From contig JAFASY010000310.1 of assembly GCA_019244235.1 (NCBI GenBank), positions 1 through 39,496 of the forward strand: a stretch of 39,496 nt of DNA, read 5' to 3'. The stretch is from Chroococcidiopsidaceae cyanobacterium CP_BM_ER_R8_30 (GTDB lineage: Bacteria; Cyanobacteriota; Cyanobacteriia; Cyanobacteriales; Chroococcidiopsidaceae). The translations under genes were made by a program, and so were the position numbers. Under the pieces are notes generated by a model. It did no database searches, was not told the origin of the DNA, and was given only the letters and a program-made list of their open reading frames with translations. Below are positions 25,597 through 36,700 of this stretch, in pieces (the first letter of the stretch is position 1; each line of letters opens with the position of its first letter).

Positions 25597-27369
25597 ATGA
25601 CCAATTCTTGCAATGATTTTAACTTCTCTACCTTAGTAGAGCTACTACGCTACAGAGCTTTACATCAGCCAAATAAAATAGCTTTTACCTTTCTAGAAGA
25701 TGGAGAAACAGAAAGCTCTCGACTAACTTATCAAGAATTAGATCGGCACGCTCGGGCGATCGCTGCTCAGCTACAGTCTATTTCAGCCCCTGGTGAGAGA
25801 GCCTTGCTACTGTATCCATCAACTTTGGAATTTATTACCGCCTTTTTTGGTTGCTTGTATGCAGGGGTTGTAGCAGTTCCCGCTTATCCCCCTAAGCGTA
25901 ATCAAAAAATGTCTAGGTTACAGGCTATAGTGGATTCTTCTCAAGCCTTAGTAGCGCTCACAAATACATCAGAGTTAACAACTATAGAGCCTCGAATTGC
26001 CCAAAATCCAGAATTGGAGGCTATGCAATGGCTAGCTACTGATAAAACCACTATTGACCTAGCAGCAGATTGGCAGGAACCAGCCTTGTGTGAGAACACT
26101 GTGGCTTTTCTGCAATACACTTCTGGTTCTACGGGGACACCGAAGGGGGTGATGGTTACTCATGGTAATATATTACACAATCAACAAACAATCAAGATTG
26201 GCTTCGGGCATACGGAGAAAACTATTTTTGTTGGTTGGCTGCCGTTATTTCATGACATGGGATTAATTGGGAATGTACTACAGCCGTTGTATCTAGGTAT
26301 ACCTTCCATTCTGATGTCACCAGTGGCATTTCTGCAAAAGCCTTTCCGCTGGCTACAAGCCATTTCTCGTTATAAAGCAACTACCAGCGGTGGACCGAAC
26401 TTTGCCTATGACTTATGCGTTCGCAAAATTACTCCTGAACAACGGGCAAGTCTTGACCTAAGCAGTTGGGAAGTAGCTTTCAACGGAGCTGAACCCGTCC
26501 GTGCGGAAACATTAGAGCAGTTTACAGATGCTTTTGCACCTTGTGGCTTCCGCGCCAAAGCATTTTACCCTTGCTACGGGATGGCTGAGACAACTTTATT
26601 CGTCTCTGGGGGGGTAAAAACAGCTTTACCCGTTGTACTTTCTGTTGAAGGGGAAGCTATTGAGCAAAATCAAATTGTAGCAGCCGTCAGTAACCAGGAG
26701 CGCATCCAGAGAATCGTAGGCTGTGGTCAGACTTGGTTGGAACACAAAGTTGCGATCGTTGAACCTGAGTCGTTAATTCAGTGTGCAGATGGACAAGTAG
26801 GAGAGATTTGGGTTCATGGTCCAAGTGTAGCTCAGGGCTATTGGCATCGACCTGAAGAGACAGAACAAATTTTCAATGCCTACATGGCAGATACCAAAGA
26901 GGGACCATTTTTGCGTACTGGGGACTTAGGATTTTTGCAGGATGGTGAGTTGTTCGTCACAGGGCGACTCAAGGATGTGATTATCGTCTGGGGTCGCAAC
27001 CATTATCCCCAAGATATTGAATTGACAGCTGAGAAGAGTCATCCAGCACTGCGACCTGGCTGTGGGGCAGCTTTTACTGTTGAAGTCAATGGTCAACAGC
27101 GACTAGTAATTGTTCAGGAGGTTGAGCGGAGTTACCTCCGAAAGCTGAATGTGAATGAAGTCGTTGGAGATATCCGTTATGCAGTGGCACAGCAACACGA
27201 CCTAGAGGTCTATTCTGTCCTGCTGCTCAAGACTGGGAGTATTCCCAAAACTTCCAGTGGTAAGATTCAACGCCATGCGTGCCGGGTAGGTTTTCTAACG
27301 AGAAGTCTAGATGTGGTGGAAGACTCTCACTCAAATCCTCAATTACGTGTTGAATGCACTTTAGCTTAA
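25597..27369 (+). CDS. Fatty acyl-AMP ligase (FAAL)
   Basis: The enzyme activates a free fatty acid as its adenylate and passes it to an acyl carrier protein, starting lipopeptide synthesis. The 590-residue protein has the AMP-binding motif QYTSGSTGTPKGVMVTH and the FAAL-type N-terminal blocks LLYPSTLEFITAFFGCLYAG and VPAYPPKR. The segment GWLPLFHDMGLIGNVLQPLY is present, as is RTGDLGFLQDGELFVTGR, and the C-terminal domain has GSIPKTSSGKIQRHACR. It follows a strong ribosome site and is directly followed by an ACP gene, as in cyl, puw and other cyanobacterial lipid-starting pathways. Confidence 0.95.
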   Translation: MTNSCNDFNFSTLVELLRYRALHQPNKIAFTFLEDGETESSRLTYQELDRHARAIAAQLQSISAPGERALLLYPSTLEFITAFFGCLYAGVVAVPAYPPKRNQKMSRLQAIVDSSQALVALTNTSELTTIEPRIAQNPELEAMQWLATDKTTIDLAADWQEPALCENTVAFLQYTSGSTGTPKGVMVTHGNILHNQQTIKIGFGHTEKTIFVGWLPLFHDMGLIGNVLQPLYLGIPSILMSPVAFLQKPFRWLQAISRYKATTSGGPNFAYDLCVRKITPEQRASLDLSSWEVAFNGAEPVRAETLEQFTDAFAPCGFRAKAFYPCYGMAETTLFVSGGVKTALPVVLSVEGEAIEQNQIVAAVSNQERIQRIVGCGQTWLEHKVAIVEPESLIQCADGQVGEIWVHGPSVAQGYWHRPEETEQIFNAYMADTKEGPFLRTGDLGFLQDGELFVTGRLKDVIIVWGRNHYPQDIELTAEKSHPALRPGCGAAFTVEVNGQQRLVIVQEVERSYLRKLNVNEVVGDIRYAVAQQHDLEVYSVLLLKTGSIPKTSSGKIQRHACRVGFLTRSLDVVEDSHSNPQLRVECTLA

Positions 27370-27390
27370 TTAAGATACGGAGTTTTAAGC

Positions 27391-27720
27391 ATGAAAAACC
27401 AGAGTGTTCAAATCACTAAAATGCCGACTTTGGTAGATCGAAAAGCAGATGATACCACTCAACAGCTGAAAGCAACAGAGGTAGAGATTCAAGCTTGGCT
27501 CGTCTCCTATATGGCTGACTTGCTGCAAGTCCACACAGATGCAATCGACGTTACGATTCCTTTTTACCGCTACGGTTTAGATTCTGTAGTCATAATTGGT
27601 CTGGCTGGTGACTTACAGCAGTGGCTAGGATGTGAACTCGATCCAACTTTAATGTATGATTACCCCACAATTGAAGCTTTAGTTCAGTATCTAGGCGGGG
27701 AATTTCAAGAGGAAAGGTAA
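27391..27720 (+). CDS. Acyl carrier protein for the FAAL
   Basis: The 109-residue protein is a stand-alone carrier of the PKS type. A ~30-residue variable head precedes the domain. The phosphopantetheine serine lies in YGLDSVVIIGLAGDL, and the last helix is YDYPTIEALVQYL. It begins 21 bases after the FAAL stop, so the two are almost certainly co-transcribed. It should receive the activated fatty acid and present it to the dimetal enzyme encoded next and then to the ketosynthase of the large synthase. Confidence 0.95.
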   Translation: MKNQSVQITKMPTLVDRKADDTTQQLKATEVEIQAWLVSYMADLLQVHTDAIDVTIPFYRYGLDSVVIIGLAGDLQQWLGCELDPTLMYDYPTIEALVQYLGGEFQEER

Positions 27721-27744
27721 TCTGAATTCAACTCTAATGCTATA

Positions 27745-27823
27745 GGGCTTACGCATCACTCTGGCAAATCAGACTTTTAGAAACCATCGAGCTATCAGGC
27801 AATACTGATGATGGCGTAAGTCC
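27745..27823. mobile_element. MITE-like 79-base inverted-repeat element
   Basis: GGGCTTACGC-ATCA at the left end pairs with TGATGGCGTAAGTCC at the right end, with one mismatch and one extra base. TA stands directly outside both ends (27743-27744 and 27824-27825), consistent with a TA target duplication. The core has no ORF. It fills most of the gap between the ACP gene and the dimetal enzyme gene. Confidence 0.6.
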
Positions 27824-27847
27824 TATGCGCTAGTTGAAACTTAAAGA

Positions 27848-29269
27848 GTGAACGTGAAGATTAGTACAAAATTTATCAATTCAGGGAATCAACTATTTAT
27901 GTCTCAAAATCAGAAAAAAAAGCATCAGCAAGTTGTTGAAAAAACCTTTAGTAAAAACAATACCTCGAACTACACTGAGAAACTCAGAGTTCTGGGCAAG
28001 CAATTTAACTACGCTAGCAACAGCAATTATTATTGGAGCAATCCTGAGCTATCACTACTTTACAGTACCCCACTCTACGAAGCCGCTTCACCTTTGCAAA
28101 AGCTAGCTTTAAATCATTTGTATTGGGTGGGGAATTATAACCAGACTGCTGCTAGCGAAGCCAATACCATTATTTACAACAAGGTCACGGCTGGTGTTTT
28201 TAATGCTGTTGGTGGTTACGACACCCTTTGTCGTGAATTAGACTTTGAAACCGATCAGGAAAACGACCACATTCGCGCCTTTCAACAGGTTTGTTACCAG
28301 ACAAAAATCGCCATCACTGGCAAGACAGTATTAGGCAACCCCCTTTACAGTAAATCAGATAAATTGAGTGCTAGTGATTGGGTTAGACAATTAGTACCTC
28401 AACAGCTACAAAAGGTTTTCATCTCAAGCCAGGGGACTACTCAGATGTCTGCTTACTGGAACTCTGCCTTAAGCTTTGTAGCTAAGGAGATGCTCAAGGA
28501 AAAAAAAGAATATTACTCCCATTATTTGCGGGAGCTAGATCAAAAAGGCAAGCAGATTCCTGCTGCGGTGGATGGTATAGTAGGGCGAATAGCACCTCAG
28601 CATTGGTTACGCTTCTTTACCTTAAACTGGGGGATTTCGCCGTTCATGGCTTGCCAGTACTACTCCATACGTTACACAGGTAATGCAATTCTCAAAAACC
28701 AAGAATATCCCTACTTCAAATATTTCCAAGAGTTAGAACAGAAAGGCGAGTTTATCCCAACCCCAACCGCTATATCCTACAACCATTTATTGGATGAAGC
28801 TTTCCATACCACAATCTCTCAGACACTCGCTAGAGATATATACAAAGACTTTCCGAAGCCAACAGCTTATGAGAAGTTCGTGTCTGGTCAGATGATCTAC
28901 ATGATGCAACAAAACCTTCTGAGTGGTCTTTCTGGCGTGCTACCTGGTCGCTGTGTTGCAGATAGTCCCTTGTTGATGCTGTTCTTCTACAAGCTATTGA
29001 AGTCTCCTTTATTTGCATTATCTACTCAAGAAGCACTTGATTGGCTTGAAAAGTGCTTTTGTCAGGAACACGATGGTTTCCATGTGGGACTCAAGTACCA
29101 TCAAAGGCTAATAGAATCTCTACGCAGATTATTCAGCTGCCTAGACTATCAGTGGCCGATTAACCGAGATATGGGTGTAATGGCTGCAGGAGGCTCCATT
29201 AGCAAAGCTCTCCAAAATAATATCAAGACCTTTAATCATTTCTCTAAGTCTGTTGCTGACAACAGCTAG
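27848..29269 (+). CDS. CylC/AurF-like dimetal-carboxylate enzyme, putative fatty-acyl halogenase or oxygenase
   Basis: The 473-residue helical protein shows ferritin-like metal-binding helices: a Glu helix in YNQTAASEANTIIYNKVTAG, ETDQENDHIRAFQ (E-x-x-H type), and DEAFHTTISQ with a second E-x-x-H. Its size, these motifs and the FAAL-ACP-enzyme gene order match CylA-CylB-CylC of cylindrocyclophane synthesis, where CylC chlorinates an unactivated carbon of an ACP-bound fatty acid. Related enzymes act in columbamide-type pathways. Halogenation is an inference; an AurF-like oxygenation is the alternative. The frame opens with GTG at 27848; ATG at 27899 (MSQNQKKK) is a possible start. Neither has a strong ribosome site, and a MITE-like insertion sits just upstream. 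Confidence 0.68.
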   Translation: MNVKISTKFINSGNQLFMSQNQKKKHQQVVEKTFSKNNTSNYTEKLRVLGKQFNYASNSNYYWSNPELSLLYSTPLYEAASPLQKLALNHLYWVGNYNQTAASEANTIIYNKVTAGVFNAVGGYDTLCRELDFETDQENDHIRAFQQVCYQTKIAITGKTVLGNPLYSKSDKLSASDWVRQLVPQQLQKVFISSQGTTQMSAYWNSALSFVAKEMLKEKKEYYSHYLRELDQKGKQIPAAVDGIVGRIAPQHWLRFFTLNWGISPFMACQYYSIRYTGNAILKNQEYPYFKYFQELEQKGEFIPTPTAISYNHLLDEAFHTTISQTLARDIYKDFPKPTAYEKFVSGQMIYMMQQNLLSGLSGVLPGRCVADSPLLMLFFYKLLKSPLFALSTQEALDWLEKCFCQEHDGFHVGLKYHQRLIESLRRLFSCLDYQWPINRDMGVMAAGGSISKALQNNIKTFNHFSKSVADNS

Positions 29270-29300
29270 AAATTGCTCGTCATTGAGGGCTCAAGCATAA

Positions 29301-29375
29301 TACCATTTCTGAATAATTTTGCACTCTTGTAGGAAAAGAAAGAGTTGATTATGACAAGTGCCCCTCAAGTTGCTG
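29301..29375 (+). mobile_element. Left end remnant of an IS630-like element
   Basis: The first 46 bases from 29301 (starting TACCATTTCTGAATAA) match, in inverted orientation, the sequence reading leftwards from 30685, at 41 of 46 positions. An ATG at 29351 begins M-T-S, as does the transposase remnant at the other end, but the frame stops after nine codons. It is a broken 5' end of the same kind of element. Confidence 0.65.
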
Positions 29376-29416
29376 TGTAGGCAGGCTCACCAGGCTCACT
29401 TTTAAATACCTTTGAG

Positions 29417-30313
29417 TTAAGGGTCTTGACCCCAAACTCTAACTGTGCCATCCCAACTGATACTTGCTATAGTTTGCCCGTTCGGGCTAATAGTAGTATC
29501 CGCGACAGTTTTGGTATGTCCAGTTAGGGTTTGAATCAATTGATGAGTTTTCATGTCCCAAACCTTAATTGTATTGTCACTACTTCCGCTGACTAAGATT
29601 TGACCGTTGCTACTAAAGCTGAGAGACCGAACATAGTCTGTGTGACCGTTAAGCGTTTGTACGACTTGTCCAGTGCTAAGTTGCCAGGTTTTGATTGTGT
29701 GGTCAGTAGTAGCACTGGTGATAGTTTTACCATCGGGACTGAAAACGACTGGAGCGTAAGTCCACAAAGGACCATCAATCTTGTAGATTTCTGATATTGT
29801 TTTCCAGTCCCAGATCTTAAGCTCGTTAATGCTGCCATGAGCGAGGGTTTGACCATCTGGACTGATAGCAATGGATCTGCTATTTACTTCTGGGTCAACG
29901 ACGAGACCCATCTCTCGGTGCTTGGGTAAATTCCATACTTTAATTGTGTGGTCGCAACTACCGCTTGCAAGTGTTTTCCCATCAGGGGTGATAGCTAGAC
30001 CAACAATTTGAAAGGCATGACCCCGGAAGGTTAGTGTCTGTTTTCTGGTATCTAAGTTCCACACTTTAATGAGACCGTTTCCCACATCGCAGGCTAGGAT
30101 TGGCGCATTTGAGCTTTTAACCATGGAGCTAATGATGACTGGTCGGCCACCTTGTGCTAAAGTACAGAGTTGTTCGCCGCTATTTAGATCCCATAAAATC
30201 AGTTTGTCTATGCTGTTAGTGATAAGATATGATCTCTCTTGATGAATGGCTACAAACCCAGGTATATCTTTGTGTCCTCTTAGGGTGTGTAAACATCGAA
30301 AATTAGCTGTCAT
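29417..30313 (-). CDS. WD40 repeat protein
   Basis: The 298-residue protein consists of about seven WD40 repeats with no other domain and no signal peptide. Repeat ends such as IKVWNLDTRKQ, LKIWDWKTIS, IKTWQLSTGQ, IKVWDMKTHQ and VRVWGQDP, and GH starts such as TLTGHTKTV, are clear. Seven blades would make one closed propeller, so it could be complete, though in cyanobacteria such repeats are often the tail of larger kinase or NACHT proteins. It is read against its neighbours and lies between inverted IS ends, so it was probably brought in and may have no role in the cluster. Confidence 0.85.
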   Translation of the reverse strand: MTANFRCLHTLRGHKDIPGFVAIHQERSYLITNSIDKLILWDLNSGEQLCTLAQGGRPVIISSMVKSSNAPILACDVGNGLIKVWNLDTRKQTLTFRGHAFQIVGLAITPDGKTLASGSCDHTIKVWNLPKHREMGLVVDPEVNSRSIAISPDGQTLAHGSINELKIWDWKTISEIYKIDGPLWTYAPVVFSPDGKTITSATTDHTIKTWQLSTGQVVQTLNGHTDYVRSLSFSSNGQILVSGSSDNTIKVWDMKTHQLIQTLTGHTKTVADTTISPNGQTIASISWDGTVRVWGQDP

Positions 30314-30382
30314 TTGAACAGAATTGATAAATAACTTTATAATAGACTAGCGTTAGCTAGCTTGAATCGAAGCTAATGCGAG

Positions 30383-30685
30383 TTAAAATGGAAAATTTTC
30401 ATTAAACTTCGCTAACAATGCTGCTTTAATCTGACGCAGGCAGTGGTCTTGTCGCAACTCAGCATCGTTGTGATCGAATTGTTTTTCAAGCTGTTGAACT
30501 TGACCCGTTTTGCAAAGATAAAGTGCACGTACTCGGTCTCTTAGACGAGCTTTCGTTTGACGACCCATCAGCTCTTTGAGTTCGGTCTCACTTTCTTGGA
30601 TGTCAACATGAAAGACACTTGTCATGACTGCACATATCTAACTCTGGCTTTTCCTACAATAGTGCAAATTTATTCGGAAATGGTA
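30383..30685 (-). pseudogene. IS630-family transposase remnant with terminal end
   Basis: The frame at 30383-30625 encodes 80 residues. Its first ~45 (ESETELKELMGRQTKARLRD, then RVRALYLCKTGQ) match the start of the helix-turn-helix domain of cyanobacterial IS630-type transposases. The rest does not continue the domain, and the catalytic DDE part is absent, so it is an internal deletion or fusion remnant. Upstream, 30626-30685 holds the element's end (reading TACCATTTCC from 30685), an inverted near-copy of 29301-29346. It lies just before the promoter of the large synthase. Confidence 0.7.
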
Positions 30686-30712
30686 TAAGAGCCTTTTTGT
30701 GCTACTTGCACA

Positions 30713-30746
30713 GCATAAATGTCAAAACAGAGCCGTGTAAGTATTG
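30713..30746 (+). promoter_or_regulatory. Shared cluster promoter-like element before the PKS/NRPS gene
   Basis: This 34-base element starts GCATAAATGTCAAAACAG and ends TAAGTATTG. It matches 19451-19484 upstream of the efflux operon at 29 of 34 positions with no gaps. A T-rich stretch and TTGCAC lie just before it. It ends 19 bases before the ATG at 30766, so it may contain the promoter or a regulator site. Confidence 0.55.
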
Positions 30747-30765
30747 AGATTGAATTGGCATTGAT

Positions 30766-33700
30766 ATGGAACCGATAGCGATTGTAGGAATTGGATGCCG
30801 TTTTCCCAAGGCTCACAACCCAGAAGCATTTTGGCAACTTTTGCATAAAGGCATAGATGCAATCACCGAGGTGCCGCCAGAGCGATGGGATATTGATACC
30901 CTGTATGACCCAGACCCAAATATACCTGGAAAGATGAACACCCGCTGGGGTGGTTTTCTTGACCAGGTTGATCAATTTGAACCTGGCTTTTTCGGAATTT
31001 CTCCCCGCGAGGCCCAGCGAATTGATCCTCAGCAACGACTGGTGCTGGAGGTGGTATGGGAAGCCCTAGAAAATGCCGGAATGATGCCGAAAAAACTGGC
31101 TGGCAGTCAGACAGGGGTATTTTTCGGCATCAGCAATCTGGATTACCACAGGCTTCTATACAAAGAATTATCTGACATAGAAGCATACAACGGCACTGGA
31201 ACATCTCCCTGCATTGTCGCTAACCGCGTATCCTATTTGCTGGATTTACGAGGACCAAGTGTAGCAATAGATACAGCTTGCTCTTCATCGCTGGTTGCGG
31301 TTCACCTTGCCTGCCAAAGTTTGCAAAGTGGGGAAACTGATTTGTGCTTAGCCGGAGGGGTAAACCTAATTCTGTCTCCAGAGCCAACAATCACTTTCTC
31401 TCAAGCACATATGATGGCAGCTGACGGTCGCTGTAAGACCTTTGACGCTAGTGCCGACGGTTATGTGCGGGGAGAGGGCTGCGGCGTAGTAATTCTTAAA
31501 CGCTTTTCAGATGCGCTTAGGGATGGAGACAATATCCTAGCACTGATCAGAGGCTCAGCAGTTAACCAAGATGGTCTTAGCAATGGAATTACAGCACCCA
31601 ATGGACCCGCACAGCAAGCGGTCATCCGTCAGGCTTTAAAAAGTGCTGAGTGCAAACCTGCGCAGATTAGCTATGTTGAGGCTCATGGCACTGGCACATC
31701 CCTGGGAGACCCCATTGAAATTAAATCCCTAAAAGCAGTGCTGATGGAGAACCGTTCCCCAGAACAACCTTGCTGGATTGGTTCGGTCAAGACCAACATT
31801 GGTCATTTAGAAGCCGCTGCCGGAATTGCTAGCTTAATCAAAGTGGTACTATCACTACAAAATCAAGAAATCCCTCCACATTTACACCTCAACCAGCTCA
31901 ATCCATATATTTCTTTAGCAGGAACTCCCTTTGCCATCCCTAGTAAATGCCAGCCTTGGTCTTGCTCTGGAAATCGCTTAGCCGGAATTAGCGCGTTTAG
32001 CTTCGGTGGCACAAATAGCCATGTGATCCTTGAAGAAGCACCTGTCATTTCTCAGGTAGCTGGTGACATTGAACGCCCCCTACACCTTCTTACTCTCTCT
32101 GCAAGAAGTGAGAAGGCTTTGAAGGAAGTGGCACAACGTTATCAAGACTTTTTGGGCTCTCATCTTGAAGCTTCCCTTGCAGATATTTGTTTCACGGCCA
32201 ATACCGGGCGATCACATTTTAACTACCGCTTGAGCCTCATCGCAGAATCGACCGTACAGATGCGATCGCATCTAAGTGCATTTGCCACTGGCAAGCAGAC
32301 ATTGGGAGTCATAAGTGCAGTGGTGCAGAATAAAAAGCGCCCAAAAATAGCATTTTTATTCACAGGACAAGGCTCTCAATATCATGATATGGGGCGGAAG
32401 CTTTATGAAACCCAACCCACCTTTCGCGCCACCTTGGAACGATGCGACCGCGTGCTTTACCCCTATCTGGGACAGTCTTTGCTAAAGTTACTCTACGCAC
32501 CAGATGCAACCAATGTGTTGCACGCAACTGCATATACGCAACCAGCGCTCTTTGCGCTGGAATACGCGCTTTCCGAACTGTGGCGTTCTTGGGGAATTAT
32601 ACCGGATGCTGTTATGGGTCACAGTGTAGGAGAATACGTAGCGGCTTGTGTTGCTGGGGTATTCAGCCTAGAAGATGGACTCAAGCTCGTCGCCGAACGC
32701 AGCCGACTGATGCAGTCCTTACCACAGGAAGGTGAGATGGCAGTGGTGTTTGCAGGTGAGAAGCAGGTCCTCAACACTATTGCTCACTATGAGTCACAAA
32801 TAGCAATCGCTGCTGTCAACGGACCTGAAAACATCGTCATTTCCGGCGTGAGAGAGGCTGTGCAGTCTGCACTCGATCAGTTTCAGTCTGAGGGGATTCT
32901 CGTAAAGCCTTTACAAGTTTCTCATGCCTTCCACTCGCCCCTAATGAACCCGATTCTCGACGAATTTGAGCGCCAAGCATGCCAAATACAGTTTAAAGCC
33001 CCACGCATTGCCCTAATTTCAAATCTGACAGGTCAAATCCTCAAACCTGGAGAAATCCCAGATGCCAGTTACTGGCGTTGCCACCTTCGAGAACCAGTGC
33101 AATTTGCAGCGGGAATGAATACGCTGGCTGAACATGGCTATCAAATATTTCTAGAAATCGGTCCGCGCGACATTTTGCTGGGAATGGGTAAGCGTTGCCT
33201 GGGAAAAGAAACTGGCTTGTTGTGGTTGCCTTCATTACAGCTTAGACAAGATGACTGGCACGTGCTGTTAAACAGCTTGGCGATGCTGGAAACACAGGGT
33301 GTAAATGTAGACTGGGCTGGATTTGACAAAGACTACCAACGACATCGCATGCCCCTACCTACTTATCCCTTTGAGCGTAAACGTTATTGGATTGAGTCTG
33401 ACAAAAAGAGAGATGTAACCCTTATGCATGTGAACAACTCAGAAAACTCATTGCCTAAGCCACAGATTGAAACAACACAAAAAACCCAGCTAGGAGATAG
33501 CATTCGGTCACAATTGCGCGGCATCGTAGCACGTTTACTGCAAATAGACCCAGCAGATGTAGATATTTATGCACCGTTTCTCGAAATGGGGGCTGATTCG
33601 CTAGTTCTCGTAGAGGCTATCCGAACTATTGAGAATAGCTTTGAAATAAAAATTGCAATTCGCCAGTTGTTTGAAGAACTTACAACCATTGATGCCCTTG

Positions 33701-36700
33701 CCACATACATAAACAACCATCTACCTCCATCGCTCCTTAACAATTTCCCACCGTCTGAGAGCGAGCCTAGTATGGCATCCCAGCAACCAGCCTTACAGAC
33801 ATCTGTAGATGTAACAGAGACTGCACCTGTATATACAGCCCTGGACAACAAGGCAAGAATGGCGTTACCTGAGACGGTGCTAGAACGAGTTATTGGGCAA
33901 CAGCTGGAAGTTATGACTCAGCAGCTAGAAGTCTTAGGCTACAACAGGGTACCCGCACAGACATCTTTTTTAAAAGAGCCTGCATTATCCAAGTTCCTCA
34001 GTCAACCAGCATCTAACTCTAACTATCCTGCCGATGCATCCTTTCAATCTCAAGATGTATCCTCTAACAAGGCATCTGTTAAGGTCGAGTTAAATAAAGC
34101 GAATGTACATCCATCTTCGCAACTAATAAAGTCAAAAGAAAATGGCAAGTTAAGTCTTGAGCAGCAGCGACACCTGGAGGCATTAATTGCACGTTACACT
34201 AAGCGCACTCAAAAATCTAAGCAACAAACACAAAGCGAGCGTCCGTTTTTGGCCGATAGGAGATCCTCAGCAGGGTTTCGTTGGGATACCAAGGAAGTGT
34301 GTTATCCAATCATTGGACAGCACTCGCAAGGTTCCAAAATCTGGGATGTGGATGGAAATGAATACGTAGACCTCACGATGGGATTTGGTGTACATCTGTT
34401 TGGTCATAATCCGCCTTTTATCACGGAAGCCCTGAAAGAGCAGTTACAGCAAGGAATACAAATTGGTCCCCGCTCACAACTTGCTGGTGAGGTGGCAGCG
34501 TTAATTTGTGAACTGACGGGTGTGGAGCGAGTTTCTTTCTGTAATTCAGGTACAGAAGCAGTTATGACTGCACTCCGCTTAGCCCGAACGGCGACAGGTC
34601 GCACTAAGATTGCTATGTTCACAGGTTCTTATCACGGTCACTTTGATGGCACTCTAGCTACAGCTCAGACAGTGAAAGGAGAGCTGAGTTCAGCTCCATT
34701 AGCACCTGGCGTGCCACAAAATGTAGTTGACGATGTTTTGGTACTCAATTATGGCGATCTCCAATCTCTCGACATAATTAAAGCTCATGCCCAACAGTTG
34801 GCTGCCGTTCTGGTCGAGCCTGTGCAGAGCCGTCGCCCTGATTTGCAACCCAAAGCATTTCTACAACAACTGAGAAAATTAACGCAAGAAGCGGGAATAG
34901 CACTGGTATTTGATGAAGTTCTTCTGGGCTTTCGCATCCATCCAGGCGGTACTCAGGCGTGGTTCGATATTAAAGCAGACCTGGTTACCTATGCGAAGGT
35001 GGTTGGCGGTGGCATGCCAATAGGAGTAGTAGCTGGTAAGACCGCATACATGGATGGAATTGATGGAGGTATGTGGAACTTCGGGGACGCATCGTATCCT
35101 CAGGCAGAAACCACCTATTTTGCGGGTACCTTCTCTAAGCATCCTCTGGCTATGGCAGCTTCCCGAGCTGTACTCAAGCAGCTCAAAGAGCAAGGACCAA
35201 CTCTTCAGCAGCAGTTGAACCAACGCACAGCGCAACTAGCTCAAAGCCTCAACACTTACTTTGAGCAAAATGATGTACCTATCCAAGTGGTGCATTTTGG
35301 CTCCCTGTTTCGCTTTGTCTTTGCGGGCAATTACAGCGTTTTCAACCAACCTCTAGAAATGGAGTTGCTGTTTTATCATCTGCTCGAAAAAGGTGTTTAT
35401 ATTTGGGAAGGGCGCAGTTGTTTACTATCCACAGCCCATACAGACGAAGACATTAACTATGTGATCCAGGCTGTTAAAGATAGCGTAACCGAAATGCGAT
35501 CGGGAGGTTTTTTCCCGAAATGTTCGCCTAACGTGCCTAAGCTTGGTAAACAGTTAGAACAGCAAATAAATAAGGTAAATTTCGAGTCTAACATCCAGAG
35601 CTTGAAAGTTACTGAAGTAGAAGCGCAACCAACTGGGTTTTGGGAGCGAAAAACTTATAAACCTGCTTTAACATACCGTAAACCTACAGGAATCAAATTA
35701 AGCCGAGATCCTAGCCAGGGAATGTCTTTTAGCCTGTATTACTTCGGCAAGTATGAGTCAGAATTCAACTCTGACAAGTATAACCTCTTATTTGAAGGAG
35801 CAAAATTTGCCGATCGATCTGGTTTTGCAGCTCTATGGCTACCCGAACGTCACTTTCATGCCTTTGGAGGATTTTCACCCAATCCATCAGTAATTGGTGC
35901 TGCACTTGCCAGAGAAACGCAGCACATCCAGATACGTGCTGGCAGTGTTGTATTGCCACTACATCATCCGATTCGGGTTGCTGAAGAGTGGGCAGTCGTT
36001 GACAATTTATCAAAAGGCAGAGTCGGAATTTCGTTTGCCTCCGGTTGGCATGCTAATGATTTTGTGCTGGCACCAGAGTCTTATGGCAAGCATCGGGAAC
36101 TGATGTTTCAAGAAATTAAGACAGTGCAAAAGCTCTGGAGAGGTGAGCCGATTCAATTTCGAGATGGTGCCGGAAGCGACATCAATATCAAATTGTTTCC
36201 CATGCCAATGCAATCAGATGTGCCAATTTGGATTACAGTTGTCAATAATCCAGAGACTTATATCAGAGCTGGTGAAATCGGTGCAGGCATTTTAACTAAT
36301 TTGATGGGGCAGACAATTGAAGATTTAGCGAGGAACATAGCTCTGTATCGTGAATCTTTATCTAAGCATAGGCATGATTTAGAATCTGGTCAAGTGACGG
36401 TTTTACTCCATACATTTGTTGGAGATGACCTGAATCTTGTTCGGGAAAAGGCTCGTCAACCTTTTTACAATTACCTCCGCTCAACTGTCGGTCTTTTTCA
36501 AAACCTGGTGAAAAGTCAAGGGCTGGAAGTAGACCTAGACAAACTTTCAGAAGACGATATTGATTACATCCTCTCAAAAGCTTACGAGCGTTATGTACAA
36601 ACGAGCGCTTTAATTGGAACGCCTAATTCTTGCTCCCCAATTATTGAGAACCTGATAGCAATTGGGGTCGATGAAATTGCTTGCTTTGTTGATTTTGGAG

